This document shows positions 1-10,234 of a stretch of DNA of 64,000 bases, one piece after another. Within the stretch, counting starts at the first letter, position 1. Every line of letters starts with the position of its first letter. The notes beneath the pieces are model-generated. The model saw nothing but the letters and a program-made list of their open reading frames with translations. It made no database searches and was not told where the DNA came from. The position numbers were made by a program, and so were the translations under genes. The stretch is from Agapanthus africanus (taxonomy: Eukaryota; Streptophyta; Magnoliopsida; Asparagales; Amaryllidaceae), in NCBI GenBank assembly GCA_030015575.1, contig CM057344.1, forward strand, positions 591,860,410-591,924,409, written 5' to 3'.

Positions 1-372
1 ACGTAAGAACTCTCCAACCGCTACATTGAAAAGATCCCCTCCACCTATGGAGAGATCCGGAAACAAAGCAAGAACAGCCCCCTCAACGGCTGTCTTCAAA
101 AATTTATAAAGTTTGGCGGAGGGTTCAAGACTCCGTGATTGACCCAGGTCACTCTCGTCGCCAGAAAAAGGCGAAGGTGAAAAAAGACAAGGACCGTCCC
201 ATTAAACAGCAGGGGACAGCAGCTGCTAGGATGCCCACTTCAACGGTTCCTTCAACCTCAACGGCCCACAAAAGAAGGAGGCCAGAGAAAACTCCCGCGT
301 CAGCGGCAAAAGTTAAAAAATGGTGAACCTAAACGCCCCAAGTCAGGGGGCATAACAGTTCATACGGTTTAC
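1..372 (+). other. Element A leader and basic N-terminal coding stretch
   Basis: This lies between the unseen 5' LTR and gag. Positions 135-326 encode a short, lysine- and arginine-rich, proline- and threonine-bearing stretch without a recognisable domain. Just before the gag start at 373 the reading VHTVYMASG appears, and the unrelated-at-DNA-level element C has IHTVYMAGG in the same place before its gag. The basic stretch is therefore probably part of the coding sequence rather than leader RNA. Ogre-type elements are known to carry an extra ORF upstream of gag, and this could be a remnant of one. No primer-binding site is visible within the window. Confidence 0.5.
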
Positions 373-2110
373 ATGGCATCGGGAAAAAAAGACAGCCGTG
401 CATTCACGGGTCATAGACCGCTTACACGGTCAGTGACCAAGGCTCAGGAGCAGCAACAGAAGCTCCAGGAGATGATGAACGCTATGGCCGCACTTACAGG
501 GCCAAAAGAGAACCCTGAAACGTCCTCAGATGAGCGCCAGGAGGAAGAAACCGACGCCGAATTCATTCGTCGGATATTGGAGAAGAAGGACAAAGATGCT
601 GCTGAACAAGCAGCCAACATACAGCGTATGGGCCTCCTCTTCCAGGACATGATAGGGATGATGATACAACAAGATCCCCCGGCTGAAGAGCCCCCGATCG
701 TCCTTGGAGACGATAGGGGAGAGACATCAAATCCTCCACCATCTCTGTCGACGGCTAAAGAGGATACAATCTCCAAAGCTGATTTGGATGAATACATCGC
801 CCCAACAAATACGGGTTCATCATGCGACCGAAGCAGCCGGCCAGGTCGTAAAAAATGGGGCGGCCATATCCAAGTTGGTACGATCAAATCAAGTACCCAC
901 CAGGTTATACGATTCCCAAGTTCCATGTCTACAAAGGGACGGGCAACCCTCATCAACATGTTGCCCAGTTCAGGGCACTTTGCGGCAACACCGGCGGTGA
1001 TGACAAGCTTTTGCTTCGCCAGTTTGTTGGAAGTTTATCAGATACGACGTTCGAGTGGTACTCTGAACTCTCGAACGACTCTATCAAAACCTTCGCGGAG
1101 ATGGAGCTACTGTTTACTCAGCGTTTTGCAAGTGCCGGTGAACGTACCCCGATGACAGCACTGATTAACGCCAGGGTAAAGCCAGGCGAGACGTGGGTTC
1201 AGTACGCTATACGATGGCGGAACTTATGGTCGAAGTGCGAGCAGCGCATTGGAAGAAGCTCCCGCGGTGGGTATGTTTGTGGGAACCCTTGATCCGCAAG
1301 TGACCATCTCACAATTTATGATGTTTTTCAAGCCAACTACCTTCCAGCCTTGATTGACAAACTAGCGTAGATGGATCAGATAGGCCATAAACCCCCCCTC
1401 CAAGGCCGGACTCCCGAAATGACAAAGGGAAGGGAAAAGCGATCGTCGTCGCTAATGCTCAACAACAACCGAGCGACTCGAAGCCGGTTGCTCGTCAAAA
1501 TAATATGCGCCCGTACGTACCCCTTGAAGATAGGATGGGACGTCCTTATTCCTTTCCCCCGCGATAAAACGAGGAGGTTATTCGAGCCGCGTTGCGCAAC
1601 AGACTCATAAATCTGCCGGATCCAAAACGTCCGTTGCAACCAAGTGAAGTCAACAAGCCCAACTACTGTCCTTATCATCGAGTACTAGGCCATCCGATCG
1701 AAAGATTGCTACGTTTGAAAGAATTAGCTTGAAAACCAGTACCGACAGGGCAAGTTCGCGTTATCTGACAAATGGAAGGTAAATCCCCCCGCAGCCCCAC
1801 ACCTCTAAGGGGACGAATACACCGGGGGGAAACATGCTCCGTCGTTGAAGAAGCTCCTTGGGAGGTTGTATTATCGGCCAAGACAAAGATGATGCTAAAC
1901 AATCTTCAGACATGTCCAGCAATCAAGTGGAAGAACCCGTTGGATCCGCAGGTCATTGAGGGGATGTTGAAGCCGCGTACAACTCCAAAGACCGATGGTG
2001 GTGGCTCAAACACTCGCAACCAGCCATCAAAATCTTCGAAGAAGAAGAAAAAGAAGTCAAATAAGCCCGTGAAGCCCTGGCGACAAGCGCACAGACTTGC
2101 AAAAACAAAT
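373..2110 (+). pseudogene. gag: Element A gag fossil (capsid domain plus first Cys/His module)
   Basis: Gag packages element RNA into cytoplasmic virus-like particles. From 373 an acidic, glutamine-rich N-terminal part with coiled-coil character (QEQQQKLQEMM) is readable. Between ~855 and 1,292 lies a typical Retrotrans_gag capsid domain, marked by IPKFHVYKGTGNP, the WYSEL motif and FAEMELLFTQRFAS, then the RVKPGETWVQY stretch. Around 1,520-1,790 there is a module with a YSFP-type start, a C-P-Y-H-R/G-H metal-ligand-like pattern and a GKFALSDKW ending; the same module recurs further downstream (see 2,190-3,094 and 4,736-5,059). The remaining part to ~2,110 is lysine-rich. The region is broken in several places. 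Its relation to Tat gag rests on motif likeness and the matching domain in element C. Confidence 0.75.
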
Positions 2111-2189
2111 TAACCGCGCTGGAGGAGTACAACCAGAAGGCACGGACTCCCATTACACTCCAAGAGTTCCTCAATCACGTCTTTCAAGA

Positions 2190-3094
2190 GGAAGGTGAGG
2201 GAGAAAGTTCGTCAGATGAATCTGAAGAATGCGTGGCGAGCTGTCATGTGATTTCCCATTCGTTCGTGGGTGATGAGGAAACTCCTTGTACCGAAGCGCT
2301 GGGGGCAAATATTGAACCAAAATTCCCGGAACTATCAGATGAAATGGTTGACAGCGTTCCTTAACGAAGCTCGATTGAAAAGTAAAGCTGATCGAGAACG
2401 CGAGACGGCTATATTTAAAAGGGCCAAGCGCCAGCGACTTGATGAAAGAGCTGAGATGATCCCACTGGAGCAAAATGCCTCCACCGTTGACAAAAGCCAA
2501 TTCAAGATGCGGAAAAAGTTTGCTAAGGCCATATCAATTGGTATGAAGCTACCATACTCTGAAGGAAGCATCACCAATGAAATAGAAATGCACCCGTCCT
2601 ATTGCTTATATCATCAGAAGGTTTCGCACCCCACCCAAGAGTGCAGAGCTTTCGATAGATGGTGGCAAGGATACATTGCTCATCGACAATGCTTTAAGCG
2701 GGAAAAGCGTAAAACTCGTCGGGAGCAAAGAAATACAACCGGAGAGCTTGAAAGAACTACCGGCGATTGTCGCATGGTTAACACTGGCGGGTCACCGGTG
2801 CCTACATTCGGAAGCGATTCTGATGAGGAGCTAGAACTTGCCCCTCTCTTTAAAGAATCCACTTCGGGAAAAGAAGAAGAGCCGAAGGTCTGTGAAAATA
2901 TTTGGCTGCGGAATCGGACGCTGCCTGAAAAGAACCTCGGACCCTCAAGCAGGAAAGATAAAGGGAAAGAAAAGGTCTCTGAAGATATCGTCTTAGATGG
3001 CCAAGTTCTGGAAGAGCTAAACGCCAACAACCCGCCGAAGAAGAATAAGGTGGATTACAACGTCTTAGCACATCTGAGAAAGCTGCCCTCATAA
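2190..3094 (+). pseudogene. Element A gag-protease linker with second Cys/His module and acidic FGSDSDEE motif
   Basis: Translation of this stretch shows a charged region, then a module with SYCLYHQKVSHPTQECRAF (Cys-x2-His ... His-x4-Glu-Cys), which resembles the Cys/His motif of Tat gag proteins and is the second of three such modules in element A. It is followed by an acidic motif, FGSDSDEELELAPLF, at about 2,810-2,850, then a lysine-rich run. It ends in VDYNVLAHLRKLPS, which element C also carries directly before its protease (VDYNVLAHLQKLPS). The placement suggests a gag C-terminal or spacer region. The function of the acidic motif is unknown. Confidence 0.6.
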
Positions 3095-3115
3095 CTCAGC
3101 ATTTTTGACGCCCTT

Positions 3116-4681
3116 TTGCTATCAAAAGAGGCGAGAGATTCGTTAATTAAGGCGCTCCAAGACCCAGAACAATTCCAAGCATGCCTGGCCGAGGAAAAGA
3201 TGAAGGATGAATTGGAGGAAGTGCACACGGCCGATGTTACTTTTGGCGATGAAGACCTTCTACTTGGGACGTGCGAACACAATCGCCCTCTCTATGTCTT
3301 GGGATACTGCCATGATATAAAGATAGGAAAAATCCTGATCGATAACGGGTCCTCCGTTAATCTCCTCAACGTGCGGGTGTTAAAAGAAATCTGCATGAGC
3401 GTCCAGCACCTTGCTCGTGACAAGATCACCATCTCCGGGTTTGACTCCCAGTCATCAAGAACTCTTGGGTCTGTGATACTGACGTTATGCTTCGGGCTAC
3501 TCGTCACGGACGTTAAGTTCCACGTCATAGACGCCAAGACATGCTACAACGCTTTGCCCGGCCGGCCATGGTTACACGAGTACAACATCATCCCTTCTAC
3601 ACAACATCAGTGTATGAAGTATTTTAAGGATGGTTTCGAGTATACCGTGACGGGAGAACTGAACCTGTTCTCCGTGAACGAGGTCCGCAAATACGAAGAT
3701 GCCAAATATTTCTTACCGGATTTCGAAGATACGGAGAAGTGTCACAAACCGAAGAATAAAGCTAACGCCACCATCCCTGTCTTCGGCAATGATACCGAGG
3801 AGGAAGAGGAGATAGTGTATTCGGGTCCGCCCCAACACAACAAGCCAGGATCGTCCGCTCCTACGTTGATCTTTGGTAGCGACTCGGAAGATGAAGTCCA
3901 TGCTGTATTCTCTGCTCGACCTTCAATACAAACGTCCGCTGACGAAGAGCAAAGTCTACAAGTCGCCATAGTGCCGCTTAAACACCATAAAGAACTGGAT
4001 GCACTTAATATTTACAGTGTAGAAGAGTTGCGGACATTCTATATCCCTCCCGGGCGAGAAAGCGAGAAAGCAATTCTGTTCTACCGCTCTGAAGAAACCC
4101 AGGTAGAAAAAGAAATCTGGCATGGCGCGGATCCTACGCTCGACAGGCTTCAGCCTATCCGTCTTCCCAGATATTATACAGAGGGTTTAAAAAAGCTGCT
4201 GAAATGCCAGGGGATATCCTTCAAGCAGACCGTTTGGAAAGCCAAGTTCTATGACAAAGTCTGGAACGTTCCCGGGACTCAACGCAAACTGCCTAATGGT
4301 AGAATGGAAACAATTGGGCTTGGATACGTCCGGTCAAAGAAACGAGAGTTACCACCCGGCTGCTACGTCATGTATGACTTCGATGAGGAAGCGGATGCTC
4401 AATGGGAAGACGCTAATCCTGAGACAATGAAAGTTCCAGATGCAAAAGAGTCCATTCCGTCGTTCGAAGAACAAATGGATAAGCTTATAAGGAAAGCTGG
4501 TCAAAAAGTACGGGATGATCACAACCGCGAGACGACCATCTACGAGAAAGCCAAGACGCAACGCCTTCTCCAAAAGGCCGTGAAGGATGAAAATGCCGCT
4601 CCTTGTCAACCTATTATAAAGAAGGCTCGGCGCAAAAGCAGAAATAAGTCGAAAGGCCAAAAAAGCGCTCAACAACAATAA
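3116..4681 (+). pseudogene. Element A aspartic protease fossil with long C-terminal extension
   Basis: The retroviral-type aspartic protease cuts the Gag-Pol polyprotein. The core lies at ~3,260-3,730: LLLGTCEHNRPLYVLGY leads into ILIDNGSSVNLLN (the D-N/T-G-S active-site type), followed by the flap region and GRPWLHEYNIIPST near 3,560. Element C aligns with it throughout. After the core comes a long extension to 4,681 with two more acidic motifs (FGNDTEEEEE near 3,785 and FGSDSEDEVH near 3,870), a stretch containing LPRYYTEGLKKLLKCQG, and a lysine-rich tail. In Ogre-type relatives the protease and reverse transcriptase regions are known to be joined by splicing; whether that applied here cannot be told. 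Confidence 0.75.
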
Positions 4682-4735
4682 AGCAGGGCTAAGAAGCCTC
4701 GCAAACGGGAGTCGAGCGTTATTGATCTATCCCTC

Positions 4736-5059
4736 ATGAAGAAAATGGGTCGAGCGTACTCGTTTCCTCGGGACAAGACGAAGAAGATACTTGATCTTGC
4801 TCTAAAACATCAAATGCTTACATTGCCAGAGTCTAAACACCCCGAACAAGCGGGCGAAGTTTCACACCCGGACTATTGCTCTTACCATCGAGTAATAGGG
4901 CATCCTCTTGAAGATTGCTTCACCTTCAAGAATTGGGTCGAAGATCAGTATCAGCTTGGCAAGTTCGCTCTGTCTGACAACTGGAGGGTAGCGCCACCAC
5001 AAAAGCACGAGCCTAAGGCCACGAAAGAAAGACCAGTTCCGCATTGGGATTGGAAGTGA
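4736..5059 (+). pseudogene. Element A third Cys/His module
   Basis: This is the best preserved copy of the module: a YSFPRDKTKKILDLAL start, the ligand-like pattern DYCSYHRVIGHPLEDCFTF (Cys-x2-His-x4-His-x4-Asp-Cys), then FKNWVEDQYQLGKFALSDNW. The same order of pieces is seen in the gag at ~1,520-1,790 and in the gag of element C (LYCPYHRVVSHAIEDCYIF). In other Tat elements I would expect the motif once, at the gag C-terminus, so its presence between protease and reverse transcriptase is odd. It probably bound nucleic acid, by analogy with gag zinc knuckles; this is inference. Confidence 0.6.
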
Positions 5060-5074
5060 ATCCGCACTTGTCAC

Positions 5075-6592
5075 GTGATAACGCTATCAAAAGAAGGGCC
5101 CGAGAATATAGATAACCTTCCTTGGTGCTTCGAAAACAGCAACGATGAGGTGATCTCAGAATTCCCACCAGTGCCAAAAGAACTGGAAGATGGCATACAT
5201 ACTACTGCAGATAACCTCAAGAAGATTGAGTTAGGATCGGCAGATGATCCGCGACCGACATTTGTCAGCGAGCTGCTATCTGAAGAAAGGGTGGCTGTGT
5301 TAAAGAACGTGCTTCTACAGCATAAAGATTGCTTCGCGTGGAACTATTCCGAGATACCGGGATTAGATCCAGAAATTGCTGTGCATAGGTTGGCAATATT
5401 TCCGGACGTCAAGCCAGTCAAACAGGCGCCGAGAAGAATGCGGCTCGAGCTTGAGATGAATATCAATGCCGAGGTCAAGAAGTTAATCGACTCTGGCTTT
5501 ATCCAGGAAGTTCAATACCCTGAATGGATCGCCAACATCGTCCCGGTGATGAAGAAAAATGGGACAGTGCGCATATGCGTAGACTTCCGGGATCTAAATA
5601 AAGCTTGCCCGAAGGACGATTTCCTAGTGCCAGTCACCAAACTGATGATAGACAACACGTCCACTCATGAGGTTTTCTCCTTCATGGACGGCTCGTCGGG
5701 GTATAACCAGATAAAGATGCATCCCGAAGACCAGAAGCATACCGCTTTCAGGACTCCTCTGGGTATATTCTGCTACAAGGTGATGCCCTTCGGTTTAAAG
5801 AATGCCGGTGCCACTTATCAAAGGGCCATGCAAAAGCTCTTCGATGACCTTATACACGAAATCGTCGAATGCTATATCGACGATCTCGTGGTTAAAAGCA
5901 AATCATACGAAGAACATCTCGAGCATTTGAAGACTGTATTTCAACGCCTTCGGCAATTCAACTTGAAGATGAACCCGCTCCAGTGTGCATTCGGAGTTTC
6001 CTCGGGAAAATTCCTGGGATTCATTGCTCGACACCGAGGTATTGAAATAGATCCATCAAAGATCAAAGAGATCATGGAAATGCCTCCGCCGAGAACTCTC
6101 AAACAGTTGCGATCTCTCCAAGGGAAGCTCGCATACATACGGCGATTTATAGCCAACCTTTCAGGCAAGTGCCGTCCCTATAGCCACCTGATGAAGAAGG
6201 GAACCCCATTTGTCTGGGAACAAAAATGCCAAAGCGCACTAGACGAGATCAAGCAATACTTGCAGAACCCGCCGGTGTTGGCTGCTCCGGTCAAGGGAAA
6301 ACCCTTCATTCTTTATACAACCGCCCTCGAAGGTTCCTTAGGCGCATTATGGGCATAAGAGAACGATCAAGGGAAAGAAAGGGCACTCTACTACTTAAGT
6401 CGAGTTCTGCTGGGGGCAGAAAGCAACTACTCCCCTATTGAAAAACACTGCCTGGCGTTGATCTTCGCGATAACAAAGCTCAGACATTACGCATTAGCAC
6501 ATGAAGTCCGTCTCATTTCGAAGGTGGACCCTCTCAAATATCTAATGTCAAAGGCCATATTGACAGGTCGACTCGCTAAATAGGCCCTGCTC
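5075..6592 (+). pseudogene. pol: Element A reverse transcriptase and gypsy-type RNase H fossil
   Basis: This enzyme copies element RNA into DNA. The stretch opens with an acidic spacer, then shows the RT in order: WIANIVPVMKKNGTVRICVD and FRDLNKACPKDDF (fingers), FMDGSSGYNQIKM (palm), the FGLKNAGATYQRAM region, YIDDLVVKS (catalytic Y-x-D-D, near 5,875), and the thumb with FLGFIARHRGIEIDP. The connection and RNase H follow from ~6,170 to 6,590 (PFVWEQKCQSALDEIK, then the start of the RNase H fold near 6,300). It is typical of plant Ty3/gypsy Tat reverse transcriptases and gives the firmest lineage evidence in the window. It is broken. Confidence 0.9.
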
Positions 6593-7200
6593 TTGATGGA
6601 GTTCTCGATAACGTATCAACCTCTCAAGGCAGTGAAAGTCCAGGCCATCGCCGACTTCCTCGCTGAGCACCCGATACCAGCCGACTCCCCTTTAAACCGC
6701 GATCTTCCAGACGAACATGCGTTTGATGCGGTCAACGGTGATGATACCCGATGGGAGCTTTATTTCGATGGCTCATCTTCCATGAAGAAGCGCAAACAAT
6801 GTACCCCTATAATCAAATCGGGAGTAGGCCTCATCTTCGTAACTCCACAAGGAGGGATTATGCGCTTTGCTTTCTCCTTAACAGAGCCAAGGACAAACAA
6901 TGAAGCCGAATACGAAGCTCTGATAGCGGGCCTCGAGATCGCCATTGACATGGGAATTGAAAACCTCCTCATATACGGGGATTCTCAACTGGTCGTTAGT
7001 CAAGTAAACGGCGACTACCAAACGTGCAAACCGGAATTGGTGAAATACGGTAAAAAGGTGCAACAATTGTTGGCCCAAATTCCCTCTTATACTTTGGAGA
7101 ACATACCGCGCGTGGAAAATAGCAAAGCGGACGCATTGGCCAAACTTGCTAAAGAACTGGCTGACGAGAACCTCGATGACGTTAGAATCGTGGTGCAAAG
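6593..7200 (+). pseudogene. Element A second (archaeal-type) RNase H fossil
   Basis: A second RNase H domain follows the gypsy RNase H. Visible motifs are WELYFDGSSS (first catalytic Asp, ~6,750), TNNEAEYEALIAGLEIA (catalytic Glu, ~6,900), LLIYGDSQLVVSQVNG (catalytic Asp, ~6,975) and SKADALAKLAKEL (last catalytic Asp, ~7,125). All four acidic positions can be seen. The Tat lineage is known to have gained such an RNase H of archaeal/plant type in addition to its own. It would remove RNA from RNA-DNA hybrids during reverse transcription, perhaps relieving the older domain of its catalytic role. Confidence 0.85.
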
Positions 7201-7269
7201 CCGTCGAGTGCTTGCCCCAGCAGAAATATCTCCGGAATCATCCGAAGAAAAAGGAGCGAACGAGCAGAC

Positions 7270-8556
7270 AACCCTGCAAGTAAAAGATTGGGAAAATACC
7301 GAGGATTGGAGAGAAATCTTCATAGATTACTTCAAGTCCCACCGAATGCCTGAAGAAGCGTCCACAAGACACCAGCTCATAAAACGAGCTCTGTCTTTCG
7401 CCTTCGTCAACGATACTCTGTACAAGAGGTCATTTGATTCTCTGTGGCTGAGATGCTTAGGACCTGACGAAGAGAGAAGGGTCGTCCAGGAAGTTCATGA
7501 CGGACTCTGCGGTTCTCACCAAGCGGGCCCAAAGATGAAGTTGAAGATAAAACAGATGGGCAACTACTGGCCCACGATAATTCAGGACTGCCTCGAATAT
7601 GCGAAGCAATGCCACTCATGCCAAATCCATGGGGACTTCATCCACCAACATCCAAATCCATTACATCCAACAGTGGCTAGCTGGCCATTCGAAATGTGGG
7701 GACTGACATAGTCGGCCCCATCGAACCAGCATCGTCTAGGGGACATCGTTTCATCCTGGCGACGACTGATTACTTCTCCAAATGGGCAGAAGCAGTACCG
7801 TTAAGGGAGGTGAAGACAGAGAATATCCTCCATTTCTTCAAGACGCACATCATATATCGGTTTGGGACACCGAGACGGATCATCTCCGATAACGGGCCTG
7901 CCTACAGAAGCCACAAGATCAGCCGCTTCGCGCAACAGCACAATATAGACTGGAGATATTCCTCGGTTTATAATCCGCGAGCTAACGGTCTAGCTGAGGC
8001 CTTCAACAAGACCTTGACGAAGATCATGAAGAAAACGGTGTCACGGAATAAGAAAGACTGGCATGAAAGACTGCAAGAAGCTCTCTGGGCGTATTGAACT
8101 ACGTTTAAAACGGCCACAAATGCAACGCCATATGCGTTGGTATTCGGTACAGAAGCAGTACTCCCTCTCGAGATAGAATTACCCTCTCTACGAGTGGCAG
8201 TCCACTACGAGCTGACGGACGAAGAAAATGCTCACCTTCGTCTTGAGGAACTTGACGCCCTTGATGAAACCCGGCTCATAGCGCAACAAAATCTAGAAGC
8301 TTACAAAGTAAAGATGACGCGCTCATATGAAAGATTGACTCGACCGAGGACATTCCGCCAAGGCGAACTTGTGCTAGTGGTCAAAAGGCCTATGATTCCC
8401 AATCGCACCAAGCGAGGAAAATTCGAGCCAAACTATGAAGGCCCATACATCATAAATAAGGCCTATCAGGGTGGGGCCTATCTACTCATGGACATGCACG
8501 GTGAAAGGCCTTTCAGGCCAATAAACGGTCGCTTCCTAAAGAAATACTATGCTTAA
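7270..8556 (+). pseudogene. Element A integrase fossil
   Basis: Integrase joins the element's DNA to the host chromosome. An N-terminal zinc-binding region (HDGLCGSHQAGPKM, then CLEYAKQCHSCQ) spans ~7,490-7,630. The catalytic core is at ~7,690-8,095: TDIVGPIEPASS with the first Asp, ISDNGPAYRS with the second, and YNPRANGLAEAFNKTL with the Glu of the D,D-35-E set. The C-terminal part runs to the stop at 8,556 (LVLVVKRPMIPN, then GPYIINKAYQGGAYLL), ending in RFLKKYYA. No chromodomain is visible, as expected for Tat. The coding region is interrupted in a few places. Confidence 0.85.
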
Positions 8557-8649
8557 TGAGCCACAGCCTAGGTCAATGGTAGATGACGACGACTATGTCC
8601 GCTTGCTATCTTCTTAAGCTCAAACTCTATCAGCAGTAGCCAGCCTTCT

Positions 8650-8735
8650 CAAAGTCGGACCGAAACGTCCTTAAACTAATAGCGGACCGAAACGTCAGTA
8701 AACTACTACCGCAGCATCTTTAGGCTGACGATATA
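8650..8735 (+). repeat. Two copies of the GGACCGAAACGTCC repeat just after integrase
   Basis: Two adjoining copies of a unit beginning GGACCGAAACGTC and ending near CTTAAACTAAT lie here. The same unit is amplified at 20,660-20,855, some 12 kb away. The core GGAC-cgaaac-GTCC is itself a short inverted repeat. The shared unit links the sequence behind the coding region with that beyond the LTR. Confidence 0.75.
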
Positions 8736-8739
8736 TAAA

Positions 8740-9190
8740 AAAAACATATAAAAATAGAATTAAAAAACGGTATGTCCATAAGCAAAAAGGGCACGGATGA
8801 AAACCCGAAAAGGCTCCGTGAGTAAAAACAGCAGGGCAACCGGCGAGTGTTCGTGAAAACCCGAAAGGGCGCGGCCTCGTTAAAAAAAATAATATAAAAA
8901 AAAGAGAATAAAAAAAAAGGTATGTCCATAAGCAAAAGGGGCACGGATGAAAACCCGAAAGGGCTCCGTGAGTAAAAACAGCAGGGCTACCGGCGAGTGT
9001 TCGTGAAAACCCAAAAGGGCGCGGCCTCGTAAAAAAAAAATTTATAAAAAAAAAGAGAATAAAAAAAAACGGTATGTCCATAAGCAAAATGGGCACGGAT
9101 GAAAACCCGAAAGGGCTCCGTAAGTAAAAACAGCAGGGCTACCGGCGAGTGTTTGTGAAAACCAGAAAGGGCGCAACCTCGTTAAAAGAC
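8740..9190 (+). repeat. Three tandem copies of a ~150-bp repeat
   Basis: The phrase GGTATGTCCATAAGCAAAA starts at 8,769, ~8,919 and ~9,071, giving a period of 150-152 bp. Each unit continues with a G/C-richer part ending in an ACCGGCGAGTGTTCGTGAAA stretch and GGGCGCGGCCTCG, then an A-rich tail (mostly A with scattered T). Open frames on the minus strand here are products of the repeat, not genes. It lies in the hypervariable region behind pol, where Tat elements often carry tandem repeats. Confidence 0.85.
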
Positions 9191-9191
9191 A

Positions 9192-9363
9192 CTTATAGGG
9201 TCCTCTCGACCTTGTAAGGAGAAACCACCCACGTGAGACCCTTACGACTCACAAGGGAGCAGCACACTTAGGAATCCCCACGATTCCTAAGGAGAAAATA
9301 CACTTGCGAGATCCTCACGACTCGTAAGGAGAACTCTCTTATGGGACGCTCACGGCTCATAAG
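9192..9363 (+). other. Hairpin cluster 1
   Basis: Consecutive inverted repeats with different stems and similar loops: 9,192-9,218 (CTTATAGGGT / ACCTTGTAAG, loop CCTCTCG, two G-U pairs), 9,234-9,255 (weaker; GTGAG / CTCAC), 9,267-9,291 (CTTAGGAATC / GATTCCTAAG, perfect 10 bp, loop CCCAC), 9,303-9,328 (CTTGCGAG / CTCGTAAG, one G-U) and 9,338-9,363 (CTTATGGG / CTCATAAG, one G-U). They are joined by a recurring GAGAAA-type spacer. See the finding on covarying stems. Confidence 0.8.
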
Positions 9364-9540
9364 ATTTGAAAGTCTTAAGTTACAGAGACCTAAACCTGTG
9401 CTTAAGCAACCCCCACAAGTTTCGACATTGCCCTACAAGTGGTCCAATATTGGCCCTTGTATACAATCCACGGGCGTGAATAAACATTTCCCTAACTAAG
9501 TCCCATCCGAGGCTAGGGATATGTTCGCACGGTGAATAAC
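9364..9540 (+). other. Spacer with recurrent TATACAATCCACGGGCGT motif
   Basis: Between hairpin clusters 1 and 2 lies unstructured sequence containing TATACAATCCACGGGCGT at 9,460-9,477. The same motif is at 10,154-10,171 and 21,274-21,290, with a weaker form at ~12,852-12,866. Otherwise I see nothing coding here. Confidence 0.6.
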
Positions 9541-9720
9541 CCTTGTAAATCCTCTCGATTTACAAGGAGAAAACCCTCCTGTAGAATCCTTACGATTTAC
9601 AGAGGAACATACACTTAGGAATCCTCACGATTCTTAAGGAGAAAATACACCTACAAAATCCTCACGACTTGTAGGGAGAAATACCTTTGTGAGACCCTTA
9701 CGGCTCATGAAGTTAAAAGC
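9541..9720 (+). other. Hairpin cluster 2
   Basis: A second copy of the same kind of array. 9,541-9,567 is a perfect 10-bp stem (CCTTGTAAAT / ATTTACAAGG) around loop CCTCTCG. 9,579-9,602 is weaker (CTGTAGA / TTTACAG, one G-U). 9,614-9,638 pairs CTTAGGAATC with GATTCTTAAG (10 bp, one G-U). 9,650-9,675 pairs CCTACAA with TTGTAGG. A fifth, imperfect one lies near 9,685-9,712. The loops again read CCTCTCG, CCTTACG or CTCAC. Confidence 0.8.
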
Positions 9721-9839
9721 CTTAGTTGACAGCGCCTTAACCCTGTTCGCTAAGCCACCTTTGTTTGACATCGATGGAGGCAAATGATGATTCGCTCCTG
9801 GCAATATCCCAGTTGTAGCGGTGCTGATGCCGAAATCGG

Positions 9840-10125
9840 CTTACAGCAAAAAGCCAATAGGCCGCACATGCATACGAAATAGCCAAAATGATAGGGCAAC
9901 TTGAAATAAAAAGCAGCAAGTAAAAATGTATGCATGCAAAATAGCCGAAATGATTGGGCAACTCGCAATAAAAAGCAGCGAGTAAGAATAAAATAAATAG
10001 CCGAAATGATTGGGCACCGCAAAAAATAGCCGAAATGATTGGGCAATCGCGACCTTCGCGATATAAAAGCTGAAATGATAGAGCATCGCGGAAATAAAAA
10101 AAAGAAGAAATGATAAAACTTTGGC
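9840..10125 (+). repeat. Short repeat with AAATAGCCGAAATGATTGGGCA core
   Basis: The core AATAGCCGAAATGATTGGGCA or a close variant occurs about five times between 9,875 and 10,085 at uneven spacing. The pieces between cores hold small inverted repeats: ACTTG ... CAAGT in one and ACTCG ... CGAGT in the next, around the same AATAAAAAGCAG loop, and ATCGCG-acctt-CGCGAT further on. The two changed stem positions compensate each other. Confidence 0.75.
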
Positions 10126-10234
10126 CCTACAGTTAAGATCACATCGATCCCTGTATACAATCCAAGGGCGTAAACAAAGAGAGAACTATACCTTCCTAAC
10201 AGGCTCCGCCAGAAGACGAAGCCAAATCTTGACG

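Noticed and set aside
8695-9096. Phenylalanine-rich minus-strand frame as a membrane protein
   Set aside because: The hydrophobic residues come from the A-rich tails of the 150-bp repeats read on the other strand. The frame repeats with the units.
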